Of a stretch of DNA of 64,000 nucleotides, positions 47,280 through 55,096 are shown in pieces. Origin of the DNA: Parabacteroides sp. 52 (GTDB lineage Bacteria > Bacteroidota > Bacteroidia > Bacteroidales > Tannerellaceae); the NCBI RefSeq assembly GCF_010500925.1, contig NZ_QVMG01000002.1:78726-142725 (forward strand), read 5' to 3'. A model generated the notes under the pieces. That model worked only from the letters and a program-made list of their open reading frames with translations. It was not told where the DNA came from and made no database searches. How positions within the stretch are numbered: position 1 is the first letter of the stretch; every line of letters starts with the position of its first letter. Made by a program: the position numbers and the translations under genes.

Positions 47280-47978
47280 TTATGACTTAAGAAACGACTC
47301 TGCTTTAATTATATCTTCCGCATGGTCGACATCGATAATTTTACTGAAAGGATAGGCTTTCAGTGTTAACCCTTCCGTAATTAACTGGCGTTGGTAGTTA
47401 CGCATGCGAGAAATATCAGCGGCTATTGCTTTGTTTAATACGGCAATCCCTCTTTCTCTCAGGCAATAGATGCCTCCGGAAATATAACGGCAAGAAGGAT
47501 TGGCCTTGTCGAGGAAGTTACGGATAAACAATTTTTCGTCTGTTTCTACATATAAAGGCTTTTCGTCGTCTATATAATCGGTTACGGCCATAAGTCCATC
47601 CAGGTTTGTTTCCTGAAGAAACGCCTGTATGTAAGCTGTGAATTCCTTTTCTTTGAATATGGTGTCAACCGTAGTCAGGCAAATTTGCTTGCTGTTTAAA
47701 TGACGGCTTATCTCATAAAAACTATGCATAGAGCTGGGAGTCGATTTTATGAGTAGGTGAAAGGGGACAGGCAATGTTTTCTTTTTCAGGTGATCCTGTA
47801 CTTCTTTCATCTCTTCGTTTACAATGATATTGATAGAGGTAGCACCGTTTTTCAAGAAAATATCGATCAGCCGGTCTATCAGTATGGTACCGTTTAAACG
47901 CACAAGCGGTTTAGGCCATTTAACCCCTTCCTGGGCTAAACGCGAACCCTCACCGGCTGCAATAATTGCATAATCCAT
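47280..47978 (-). CDS. Sugar-phosphate-type nucleotidyltransferase (candidate inositol-1-phosphate cytidylyltransferase)
   Basis: 232 residues. GT-A-like NTP-transferase fold: AAGEGSRLAQEGVKWPKPLV (~6-25) with the nucleotide loop and the catalytic Lys, TTVDTIFKE (~97-105) with the metal Asp, YISGGIYCL (~163-171) and DVDHAEDI near the C-terminus. It activates a phosphorylated small molecule with CTP or another NTP. Between inositol-phosphate synthase and a CDP-alcohol transferase the natural guess is CDP-inositol formation, as known in hyperthermophile di-inositol phosphate synthesis. Gap to the ATP-grasp gene is 15 bp. Confidence 0.85.
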   Translation of the reverse strand: MDYAIIAAGEGSRLAQEGVKWPKPLVRLNGTILIDRLIDIFLKNGATSINIIVNEEMKEVQDHLKKKTLPVPFHLLIKSTPSSMHSFYEISRHLNSKQICLTTVDTIFKEKEFTAYIQAFLQETNLDGLMAVTDYIDDEKPLYVETDEKLFIRNFLDKANPSCRYISGGIYCLRERGIAVLNKAIAADISRMRNYQRQLITEGLTLKAYPFSKIIDVDHAEDIIKAESFLKS

Positions 47979-48016
47979 TTTTATATAATTAAGAATGAAG
48001 AACAGAGAAAAGAAAG

Positions 48017-48067
48017 AATGAAGAACCGTAGATCGCTTAACGAAGTGTAAAGCGATCTACGGTTCTT
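48017..48067. repeat. 37-bp repeat copy forming an 18-bp perfect hairpin
   Basis: AAGAACCGTAGATCGCTT (48021-48038) and its exact complement (48050-48067) enclose an 11-nt loop. The left arm and loop equal the 37-bp repeat found twice before cysC. It lies between the inositol-phosphate synthase gene and the nucleotidyltransferase gene, so it may limit readthrough from the first gene. Confidence 0.9.
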
Positions 48068-48074
48068 TATTTAT

Positions 48075-49367
48075 TTAGTCTAAGTAGTCTATCGTTTCTT
48101 CTCCAATGATTTTCCGAAGCGTATTCTTCAGAATGGTGTGTTGGATGAATAAGTCGTGTTCCGGAACCCGGTCTTCGGCATGCATCGGACTCTTGAAGTA
48201 GAACGATAGCCAATCCTGAATACCCGAGAAGCCACAACGTTGAGATAAGTCAGCCAACAGTACCAAATCCAGGCATAAAGGAGCCGCCAGGATAGAGTCA
48301 CGGCAAAGGAAATCTACTTTCAGCTGCATCGGATAGCCCATCCAGCCTATCAGGTCGATATTATCCCATCCTTCTTTGTTGTCTTTGCGCGGAGGGTAAT
48401 AGTTGATACGTACCTTATGGTAAACGTTTCCATACAGTTCCGGATAAACGTCCGGTTGCAGGATGGTATCGATAACAGACAATTTGCTGACTTCTTTTGT
48501 TTTGAATGATCCCGGATCGTCCAATACTTCTCCGTCACGATTACCCAGGATATTTGTAGAGAACCAGCCTTCCAAACCTAACATACGTGTTTTAAGCATC
48601 GGGGCCAAAACCGTTTTAAGCATAGTCTGTCCGGTTTTATAGTCTTTACCAGCGATGGGTACGTTCATCTTCAAGGCGAACTCACATAAAGCAGGGGTGT
48701 CGACACATAAGTTCGGAGCTCCCATAATATACGAACAACCTTCGGCTATTGCAGCATAGGCATAACACATGCTGGGAGAGATAACCGCTTTGTTGTCTTC
48801 TTTCATCGCTTTTTCAAAAGCAGCCAGGCTTTTATGTTCATCGCTTAATGGAATATAAACTTCAGTACTGGCAGCCCACATGACAACAACACGGTCGCAT
48901 GCATGGGTTTGCTTAAAGTTGCGGATGTCTTCACGCACCTGTTCCATCAGTTCCCAACGGTTTTTGCCGGTCTTGACATGGGTACCATGTAAACGTTTGA
49001 CAAAATCCTGATCGAAAACCGCTTGCATGGGTTTTATGGCCACCAATTCGTCTTTTACACACTCGATGTCCTCTTTTTTCAAGACCTCTGCATGTACTGC
49101 GGCCTCATAGATATTTTCAGAAAATATATCCCATCCCCCAAATACCAGATCATTCAAATCTGCTAATGGCACTACGTCTTTGATCTTTGGGAAACGGTTT
49201 TCATTCCGTTTGCCTAAACGAATGGTAGCTAATTGGGTCAGTGAACCAATGGGGGTGCTCAACCCCTTGCGGACTGCTAGTGTACCTGTAATAAACGTTG
49301 AGGATACAGCACCTCCCACGCCTACAACAAGAATACCTAGTTTACCACTTGCTTCTTTTACTTCCAT
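48075..49367 (-). CDS. Inositol-3-phosphate synthase (MIPS)
   Basis: 430 residues. NAD-binding loop VVGVGGAVSSTFITG (~14-28), central AGKDYKTGQTMLKT (~219-232; the Lys-rich active-site segment of the family), and GWFSTNILGNRDGEVLDD (~248-265). It converts glucose 6-phosphate to 1D-myo-inositol 3-phosphate (L-myo-inositol 1-phosphate), the entry to inositol lipids. First gene of the cluster, with its own promoter 36 bp upstream. MIPS is rare in bacteria outside Actinobacteria and some Bacteroidota, which makes the cluster assignment firm. Confidence 0.95.
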   Translation of the reverse strand: MEVKEASGKLGILVVGVGGAVSSTFITGTLAVRKGLSTPIGSLTQLATIRLGKRNENRFPKIKDVVPLADLNDLVFGGWDIFSENIYEAAVHAEVLKKEDIECVKDELVAIKPMQAVFDQDFVKRLHGTHVKTGKNRWELMEQVREDIRNFKQTHACDRVVVMWAASTEVYIPLSDEHKSLAAFEKAMKEDNKAVISPSMCYAYAAIAEGCSYIMGAPNLCVDTPALCEFALKMNVPIAGKDYKTGQTMLKTVLAPMLKTRMLGLEGWFSTNILGNRDGEVLDDPGSFKTKEVSKLSVIDTILQPDVYPELYGNVYHKVRINYYPPRKDNKEGWDNIDLIGWMGYPMQLKVDFLCRDSILAAPLCLDLVLLADLSQRCGFSGIQDWLSFYFKSPMHAEDRVPEHDLFIQHTILKNTLRKIIGEETIDYLD

Positions 49368-49697
49368 TTTCTAATATTTTTATAAGTTTTGTAATAATAC
49401 TGCAAAAGTATAAGATATTAATGATTTTGAAAGACTTTATCGCTAATATATTTTGGTCAAAATAGGGATAAAATATGTCTTGTTGATGCATTCTGGTGTT
49501 TAAAGTAGAAAATAAAATACAATTTATAGTACGCAATTCAACTTAAATGCCTTTCTTTGCCTCCGAAAACAAAAGATAGTTTTTTTATTGTTCTTATTCT
49601 CTGGATTTACCTTTGTTATTTGGGATATTCTTGCAGTCTACAGATCACTACCAAAACCATCCTTGTTTATTTAATTAATTATTTATATATTTTTTGT
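49368..49697. other. 330-bp divergent region between MIPS and the RRM gene
   Basis: AT-rich. It holds the MIPS promoter and the probable long 5' leader of the RRM gene. No clear TAnnTTTG is seen on the plus strand near the RRM start. No credible ORF or structured RNA family was recognised. Confidence 0.6.
49403..49410 (-). promoter_or_regulatory. -7 promoter element of the inositol cluster
   Basis: The minus strand reads TACTTTTG, 36 bp before the MIPS start codon. Confidence 0.6.
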
Positions 49698-49943
49698 ATG
49701 AACATTTACATTGGTAACCTGAATTACCGGGTTAGAGAATCAGATCTACAACAAGTTTTGGAAGAGTATGGAACAGTAGATTCTGTAAAGTTAATTATTG
49801 ATCGTGATACTCGTCGTTCTAAAGGTTTTGCTTTCGCTGAAATGCCTAATGATGCAGAAGCTAAAAACATGATTGAAGAACTCAATGGCGCCGAATTCGA
49901 AGGTCGTCAAATGGTAGTTAAAGAAGCTACGCCGAGAGGTTAA
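49698..49943 (+). CDS. RRM-domain RNA-binding protein
   Basis: 81 residues from the ATG at 49698; upstream in-frame codons are AU-rich and lack domain similarity. A single RNA-recognition motif: RNP2 IYIGNL (~3-8) and RNP1 RSKGFAFAEM (~39-48), with Tyr/Phe positions that stack on RNA bases. Bacterial RRM proteins of this size bind single-stranded RNA, and in Bacteroides and cyanobacteria are tied to cold response or global post-transcriptional control. Alone in its transcript, followed by two hairpins. Confidence 0.93.
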   Translation: MNIYIGNLNYRVRESDLQQVLEEYGTVDSVKLIIDRDTRRSKGFAFAEMPNDAEAKNMIEELNGAEFEGRQMVVKEATPRG

Positions 49944-50020
49944 TCTTTTAGCCTCAGGCTTTAAAAGATATCATTTGAATGAGGAAATGGAAATGTATTT
50001 TTCTGTTTCCTCATTTTTTT
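49944..50020 (+). terminator. Two hairpins after the RRM gene
   Basis: First: ATCTTTTAGCC-TCA-GGCTTTAAAAGAT (49944-49970). Second: GAGGAAA (49981-49987) with TTTCCTC (50006-50012), followed by ATTTTTTT. The second is a standard terminator. Confidence 0.8.
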
Positions 50021-50036
50021 GTAAAGATATTTTGTA

Positions 50037-50044
50037 TACGTTTG
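50037..50044 (+). promoter_or_regulatory. -7 promoter element of the secreted-protein gene
   Basis: TACGTTTG matches TAnnTTTG. The start would be near 50051, only a few bases before the ATGs at 50055 and 50064, so the mRNA has almost no leader. Confidence 0.55.
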
Positions 50045-50054
50045 TGCGCAAATA

Positions 50055-51317
50055 ATGAAAACTATGCATTTATTGGGGACTAATTGGAAAAAGACCGTTC
50101 GTCAGGGGGTACTACTGGGAGCTTTAGGTCTTGTTTTTTCTTCTCTTCACGCCCAGTTATCCGAACGTGTTTATCAGACAGATTATTCTATCCATCCGGA
50201 AAAAGAAAAAGAATTGTCCGTTGAATTGGATAACCTCAGTTTTTTTAAAAACAATGAGTATGCCGGGGTTGTCACGAGAGGCTATTCCCTTCCCGGTTTA
50301 TGGGTACAACCGAAGGTGGTTTATTACCCTTTGCCTACGATCAAACTGGAAGCCGGACTTCATATGCTTTTTTATCATGGAGCGAATAAATATCCGAGTA
50401 TGGCTTATATGGATATCCCGCGTTGGAAAGGAAATCAATATCAAAAAGGAACCCATATATTGCCTTATTTTCGCGCACAAATGGCTTTGTCGGAGCGAGT
50501 GAATCTGGTTATCGGGAACATTTACGGCGGAGCCAATCACCATCTGATAGAACCCTTGTATAGTCCCGAGCTCAATCTGACGGCTGATCCGGAAGCGGGT
50601 GTGCAGCTTCTCTATAATTCCCGAATTTTTGATTGGGACGCCTGGCTGAACTGGGAAAGTTTTATCTACCGGAACGATACACATCAGGAGGCGTTTACTG
50701 TCGGGATTTCTTCCCGTATAAAATGTAACGACCCGTCTTCCCGTTTCCATTGGTATATTCCCGTGCAAGGATTGGCCCAGCACCGGGGAGGGGAGATCGA
50801 CACCCTGACTGTTGCTTCTGTGCAGACGTTGATGAATGGGGCTGTAGGTGTCGGAGCCGTATGGAATACGGGGCATAAGGTTTTCAAAAAGCTCAATGTG
50901 GAATTGGATGCCGCCGGTTATTATCAGCAGGCGGGTGAGATATGGCCTTTCGATAACGGGTATGGGGTATATGCCAAGGCTTCGGTTGATATATATGACT
51001 TTCGTATAAAAACCTCTTACTGGCAATGTGACCAGTTTATATCCATGTTGGGTGTTCCTTTTTATGGGGCAGTATCCACCCGGGAAGAAGGAGCAACATT
51101 GGATAAGCCCGAAATGGTTTATCTGGGATTGGAATATTCCCGTGTTTTGGGAAAAGGCTATTCGCTGGGAGTCGATCTGGATGTTTACCAGACATTGTCC
51201 GGCAAGATAAATAATCCGCAAACAGGGATTCGTTCGGTAGGAAGTTCTACCAGTTTTTCTTTTGGAGTGTATGTCCGGGTGAATCCTTCTTTCCTTTTGA
51301 AACGTTTTACTAAGTAA
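50055..51317 (+). CDS. Predicted outer-membrane beta-barrel protein, unknown
   Basis: 420 residues. Signal peptide LLGALGLVFSSLHAQ, cleaved after HAQ near residue 34. The rest is strand-rich with many aromatic girdle residues (WVQPKVVYYPLPTIKLEAGLHML; FHWYIPVQGLAQHRGGEID in outline) and ends with a strand FSFGVYVRVNPSFLLKRF. It looks like a 14-16 strand barrel or a porin-like protein. No family recognised; Bacteroidota only as far as I can judge. The true start may be Met4 (50064) given the promoter position. Followed by a terminator at 51339. Confidence 0.7.
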   Translation: MKTMHLLGTNWKKTVRQGVLLGALGLVFSSLHAQLSERVYQTDYSIHPEKEKELSVELDNLSFFKNNEYAGVVTRGYSLPGLWVQPKVVYYPLPTIKLEAGLHMLFYHGANKYPSMAYMDIPRWKGNQYQKGTHILPYFRAQMALSERVNLVIGNIYGGANHHLIEPLYSPELNLTADPEAGVQLLYNSRIFDWDAWLNWESFIYRNDTHQEAFTVGISSRIKCNDPSSRFHWYIPVQGLAQHRGGEIDTLTVASVQTLMNGAVGVGAVWNTGHKVFKKLNVELDAAGYYQQAGEIWPFDNGYGVYAKASVDIYDFRIKTSYWQCDQFISMLGVPFYGAVSTREEGATLDKPEMVYLGLEYSRVLGKGYSLGVDLDVYQTLSGKINNPQTGIRSVGSSTSFSFGVYVRVNPSFLLKRFTK

Positions 51318-51338
51318 GTATCGGTACTGTGTTTAAAA

Positions 51339-51366
51339 AGCTTTGAAATTCAACCTTTTCAAAGCT
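51339..51366 (+). terminator. Terminator after the secreted-protein gene
   Basis: AGCTTTGAAA and TTTCAAAGCT form a 10-bp perfect stem with an 8-nt loop, followed by CTCCTTT. Confidence 0.7.
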
Positions 51367-51430
51367 CTCCTTTAGCGTTCGGAATGATCTCGGATCACAG
51401 GGTCAGTGGATTGTTCATGTAAGGACAATT

Positions 51431-51522
51431 CTGTTGCCGATGGGCATCGGCAATATTGACGATGCTGTTCAGCAATATTGTCGAACGTGTTCAGCAATAT
51501 TGCCGATGCCCATCGGCAATAG
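51431..51522. repeat. Dispersed 4 x 22 nt palindromic element, copy 3
   Basis: The most symmetrical copy. With four more bases on each side (AATT), its outer arms match over 32 bp with one mismatch. Internal units are the same as in the copies at 7000 and 21787. Confidence 0.92.
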
Positions 51523-51714
51523 AATTACCCCTCGAAAAAAAGAGGATCCTCCCGCATAAATGTGAAGTTGAGAAGACGTAGAGAAAGGGTTGGATGATAT
51601 TGATTCTAAGGCTTGGCTCTGGCTTTAGGGAAAGCGATTCCGGTAATCCCCGGATATCGGATTGTGCTAACGTTTTTTATTGTCTGCAGGCACGGTCAAG
51701 TCAATAATAATCTG

Positions 51715-51722
51715 TAAATTTG
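51715..51722 (+). promoter_or_regulatory. -7 promoter element of the DUF4290-murA-rseP operon
   Basis: TAAATTTG matches TAnnTTTG, 24 bp before the ATG at 51746. It lies inside a longer frame from 51680 and so supports the later start. Confidence 0.6.
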
Positions 51723-51745
51723 TCGACATAAATATATTTATTAGA

Positions 51746-52366
51746 ATGAAATACAATACAGAAGGAAAAAAGTTGGTAATGCCTGAGTATGGCCGTAATA
51801 TTCAGAATATGGTGGACTATTGTCTGGCTATTGAAGATAGAACCGAACGCAAGCGTTGTGCCGACACTATTATAAATATCATGGGGAATATGTTTCCTCA
51901 TTTACGGGATGTGAACGATTTCAAACACATACTATGGGATCATTTGGCTATCATGGCCGATTTCAAACTGGATATCGACTATCCTTATGAAATCATTAAA
52001 AAAGAAGATTTGCATAGTCGCCCTCCCCGTATTCCTTATAACAATTCACGCATTCGGTATCGCCATTATGGAAAAACGCTGGAGTTGATGATTGACAAAG
52101 CGACCGGATTCGAAGAAGAAGGTGAAGAAAAGAAACAACTGGTCAACCTCCTGGCTAACCATATGAAAAAATCTTTCCTTACCTGGAATAAAGAATCGGT
52201 GGACGACCGTAAAATCTTTAAAGACCTGGAAGAATTGTCTAAAGGAAAGATCGTGTTGGACGAAGAAGTCTATAAATTGACGGAAAGCCGGGATATTCTT
52301 GCCCGCAATAATAACAACACGAATAATAACAACAACAAGAAAAACTATTCGCGCAAAGGTCGATGA
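51746..52366 (+). CDS. DUF4290 family protein
   Basis: 206 residues from ATG 51746. Conserved start MPEYGRNIQNMVDYCLAIEDR in outline (~11-30) with a charged helical body, then a low-complexity Asn-rich tail (NNNNTNNNNNKKNYSRKG, ~188-205). The family is limited to Bacteroidota and lacks a known function. Its TGA overlaps the murA ATG, so it is coupled to cell-wall synthesis in expression. The Asn tail comes from AAT/AAC repeats and may vary in length. Confidence 0.83.
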   Translation: MKYNTEGKKLVMPEYGRNIQNMVDYCLAIEDRTERKRCADTIINIMGNMFPHLRDVNDFKHILWDHLAIMADFKLDIDYPYEIIKKEDLHSRPPRIPYNNSRIRYRHYGKTLELMIDKATGFEEEGEEKKQLVNLLANHMKKSFLTWNKESVDDRKIFKDLEELSKGKIVLDEEVYKLTESRDILARNNNNTNNNNNKKNYSRKGR

Positions 52367-53667
52367 GCTCATTTGTCATAGAAGGTGGATATAAATTAGC
52401 GGGAGAGATCGTTCCCCAGGGAGCAAAGAATGAGGCTTTGCAGATTATCTGTGCCGTTCTCCTGACTCCCGAAAAAGTAACGGTACATAATGTACCTGAT
52501 ATTTTAGATGTAAATAATCTGATTCAGTTGTTGCGTGATATGCAGGTGAAGGTAGAGCATCCGGCTGCGGATGTGTATACTTTTCAGGCCGATGCCATCG
52601 ATCTGGACTATTTATATACAGAAGAATTTGTACGCAAAAGTGCTTCGCTTCGTGGCTCGGTTATGATTGTAGGCCCTTTGGTGGGGCGTTTTGGAAAAGC
52701 ATCGATCCCCAAGCCGGGAGGTGACAAAATCGGTCGCCGGCGGTTGGATACCCATTTTGTCGGGATCCAGAAGTTGGGCGCCTGCTTCCATTACGATGAA
52801 GACCATCAGTTATACGAGGTGGAAGCGAAGAAGCTAAAAGGCACTTATATGTTGTTGGACGAGGCTTCGGTTACCGGAACGGCAAATATTGTCATGGCGG
52901 CGGTATTGGCCGAGGGGACAACCACTATTTATAATGCGGCCTGTGAACCTTACCTGCAACAGCTTTGTGCGCTCTTAAACCGTATGGGTGCCCGTATCTC
53001 GGGTGTCGGTTCCAACCTGTTGACCATCGAAGGGGTAGAATCCTTAGGGGGAGCAACGCATACTATCCTGCCGGATATGATCGAGGTGGGTAGTTTTATC
53101 GGTATGGCCGCCATGACCGGATCGGATATTCTCATTAAAAATACAGGATATGAACACCTGGGTATAATACCCGACTCTTTTCGTCGTTTAGGTATTACGG
53201 TGGAACAGATAGGAGATGATATTCATGTTCCTTCCCATGATTCTTATCAGATAGATACTTTTATTGACGGCTCTATCATGACAATTGCCGATGCTCCCTG
53301 GCCGGGATTGACTCCGGATTTATTGAGTGTCTTTCTGGTTGTAGCCACACAGGCGGTAGGAAGCGTATTGATACATCAAAAAATGTTTGAGAGCCGGCTC
53401 TTTTTTGTGGATAAACTGATCGATATGGGAGCGCAGATCATCTTATGTGACCCGCATCGTGCGACAGTGATCGGTTTGGGCAATCGCTACCGGTTGCGCG
53501 GTTCTACGATGGTTTCTCCGGATATTCGTGCGGGGATTGCCATGTTGATAGCCGCCCTGAGTGCAGAAGGTACCAGCCGTATTGATAATATCGACCAGAT
53601 AGACCGGGGCTATCAGAATATAGACAAACGATTGAATAATATAGGGGCTCGTATCACCAGACTATAA
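52363..53667 (+). CDS. murA: UDP-N-acetylglucosamine 1-carboxyvinyltransferase, Asp-type active site
   Basis: 434 residues. Enolpyruvyl-transferase fold with PQGAKNEAL (~18-26, substrate Lys and Asn), SLRGSVMIVGPLV (~95-107), and GRYSGxD-like GTSRIDNIDQIDRGY near the end. It transfers enolpyruvate from PEP to UDP-GlcNAc, the first committed peptidoglycan step. The fosfomycin-target Cys (Cys115 in E. coli) is replaced by Asp121 in KPGGDKIGRRRLD (GAC at 52723-52725). Asp at this place keeps activity in other bacteria and prevents the covalent fosfomycin adduct. Confidence 0.95.
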   Translation: MSSFVIEGGYKLAGEIVPQGAKNEALQIICAVLLTPEKVTVHNVPDILDVNNLIQLLRDMQVKVEHPAADVYTFQADAIDLDYLYTEEFVRKSASLRGSVMIVGPLVGRFGKASIPKPGGDKIGRRRLDTHFVGIQKLGACFHYDEDHQLYEVEAKKLKGTYMLLDEASVTGTANIVMAAVLAEGTTTIYNAACEPYLQQLCALLNRMGARISGVGSNLLTIEGVESLGGATHTILPDMIEVGSFIGMAAMTGSDILIKNTGYEHLGIIPDSFRRLGITVEQIGDDIHVPSHDSYQIDTFIDGSIMTIADAPWPGLTPDLLSVFLVVATQAVGSVLIHQKMFESRLFFVDKLIDMGAQIILCDPHRATVIGLGNRYRLRGSTMVSPDIRAGIAMLIAALSAEGTSRIDNIDQIDRGYQNIDKRLNNIGARITRL

Positions 53668-53676
53668 TATGTTGTT

Positions 53677-54198
53677 ATGATAAAGAAAGAGGATGTTTTT
53701 AAAATCGGTCGGTTTGCGAAGCCACATGGCGTGAAAGGGGAACTTTCTCTGGTAACGACCAGTGATCTTTTTGATGAGGTGGACGAACCGTATATCGTAT
53801 GCGATATGGATGGCATATTGGTTCCTTTCTTTATCGAAGAATATAGGTATAAAAGTGATACGGTGACATTGGTGAAATTGGAATGTGTCGATAATGAAGA
53901 CGCAGCCCGGGAGTTTGTCAACCGCGATGTGTATTATCCCCTGGAAGGTGTGGAGGAAGAGAACTTAGTGGGCGATATGACGTGGGATAGTTTTATCGGT
54001 TATACGGTGACTGATTCTGTTCATGGTCTGTTAGGTCCCATTAAAGGGGTGGATGAAAGTACGATAAATGTACTCTTGCAGGTCGATTACAAAGGAGAAG
54101 AACTCTTGTTCCCGGCCGTAGAAGAATTGATTACAGAGGTGGATCATACCCGTAAACAAATGACGGTGTCCCTGCCGGAAGGTTTGTTGGATTTGTGA
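53677..54198 (+). CDS. rimM: Ribosome maturation factor RimM
   Basis: 173 residues. N-terminal RimM barrel starting FKIGRFAKPHGVKGELSL (~9-26) and C-terminal PRC-barrel with LLFPAVEELITEVDHTRKQM in outline (~143-162). It assists 30S head assembly near S19. Normally next to trmD or rpsP; here it lies between murA and an M23 peptidase gene, a common Bacteroidota arrangement. 9-bp gap from murA. Confidence 0.95.
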   Translation: MIKKEDVFKIGRFAKPHGVKGELSLVTTSDLFDEVDEPYIVCDMDGILVPFFIEEYRYKSDTVTLVKLECVDNEDAAREFVNRDVYYPLEGVEEENLVGDMTWDSFIGYTVTDSVHGLLGPIKGVDESTINVLLQVDYKGEELLFPAVEELITEVDHTRKQMTVSLPEGLLDL

Positions 54199-54215
54199 AA
54201 TAGGAATAGATAGAA

Positions 54216-55091
54216 ATGGCAGAAAAGAAGAAAAAGAAAGGCAACCGCAAGTCTTTTTGGCACCGGATACGCTTCAAATATAAATTATCCTTTTTTAATG
54301 AAGGGACCTTGGAAGAGGTCTGGTCTTTTCGGATTTCCCAGCTTTCAGCTCTTCTGGTCTTGTTTATTTTTGCTTTTCTATTGATTGTCATAACCTCTCT
54401 TTTTATTATAATGACTCCTGTGAGGAATTACCTGCCCGGTTATCTGGATGTAGAGGTGCGAAAAGAAATTGTGCAGAATGCACTTCGGGCGGATTCATTG
54501 GAACGGATGATTGCCATTCAATCGCTTTACCTCGATAATATAGCGGGCATATTAACGGGAACGACTCCGATAGATTCTATCCGCGAGATCGATTCGTTGG
54601 CACATGTACATGCCAACTACGTGATTCTGCGTACGGCAAGAGAAGAAGATTTTATAAAGAATTTCGAAGAAGAGGAAAAGTATAACCTGAATAGTTTGAG
54701 TTCCAATACGGCTCCTGCCGATGGGGTTTTCTTTTTCAAACCGATAAATGGCATTGTGTCGGCTGCCTTTGAACCGGAAAAACATCATTATGGAATCGAT
54801 CTGGTGTCGGCACCGAATGAGAGTGTATTGGCTACATTAGATGGTACGGTTATCTTTACCGGTTATGATCCTAATTTTGGCAATGTGATTCAGTTACAAC
54901 ATAAGAATGGTTTTTTATCCGTTTATAAACACAACGAGTTGCTGTTGAAAGAAATAGGCGATACCGTTGTGGCTGGCGAAGCGATTGCTTTAGTCGGTAA
55001 TACCGGGAAATTATCTACAGGACCACATCTTCATTTTGAGCTCTGGTTCAGGGGATTGCCGGTGAATCCTACAGAATATATTGCGTTTTAG
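54216..55091 (+). CDS. Membrane-anchored M23 peptidase (LytM domain)
   Basis: 291 residues. Basic cytoplasmic N-terminus (AEKKKKKGNRKSFWHRIRFK), one membrane helix (~44-66), a periplasmic linker and a C-terminal LytM domain (~190-285). The zinc ligands are complete: HYGIDLV (His and Asp, ~191-197) and HLHFELW (~271-277), so it should be an active endopeptidase on peptidoglycan cross-links rather than a degenerate activator. In the same operon as murA, which fits cell-wall remodelling. Confidence 0.94.
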   Translation: MAEKKKKKGNRKSFWHRIRFKYKLSFFNEGTLEEVWSFRISQLSALLVLFIFAFLLIVITSLFIIMTPVRNYLPGYLDVEVRKEIVQNALRADSLERMIAIQSLYLDNIAGILTGTTPIDSIREIDSLAHVHANYVILRTAREEDFIKNFEEEEKYNLNSLSSNTAPADGVFFFKPINGIVSAAFEPEKHHYGIDLVSAPNESVLATLDGTVIFTGYDPNFGNVIQLQHKNGFLSVYKHNELLLKEIGDTVVAGEAIALVGNTGKLSTGPHLHFELWFRGLPVNPTEYIAF

Positions 55092-55096
55092 TTCCC

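Larger units (their letters stand above)
51318..51745. other. 428-bp intergenic region
   Basis: It contains the terminator at 51339-51366, the third 4 x 22 nt element at 51431-51522 and the promoter of the next operon at 51715. Nothing recognisable lies in 51530-51700. Confidence 0.7.

Noticed and set aside
50298..51221. 307-residue minus-strand frame over the secreted unknown gene
   Set aside because: The plus-strand gene has a signal peptide, promoter and terminator; the minus frame has none.
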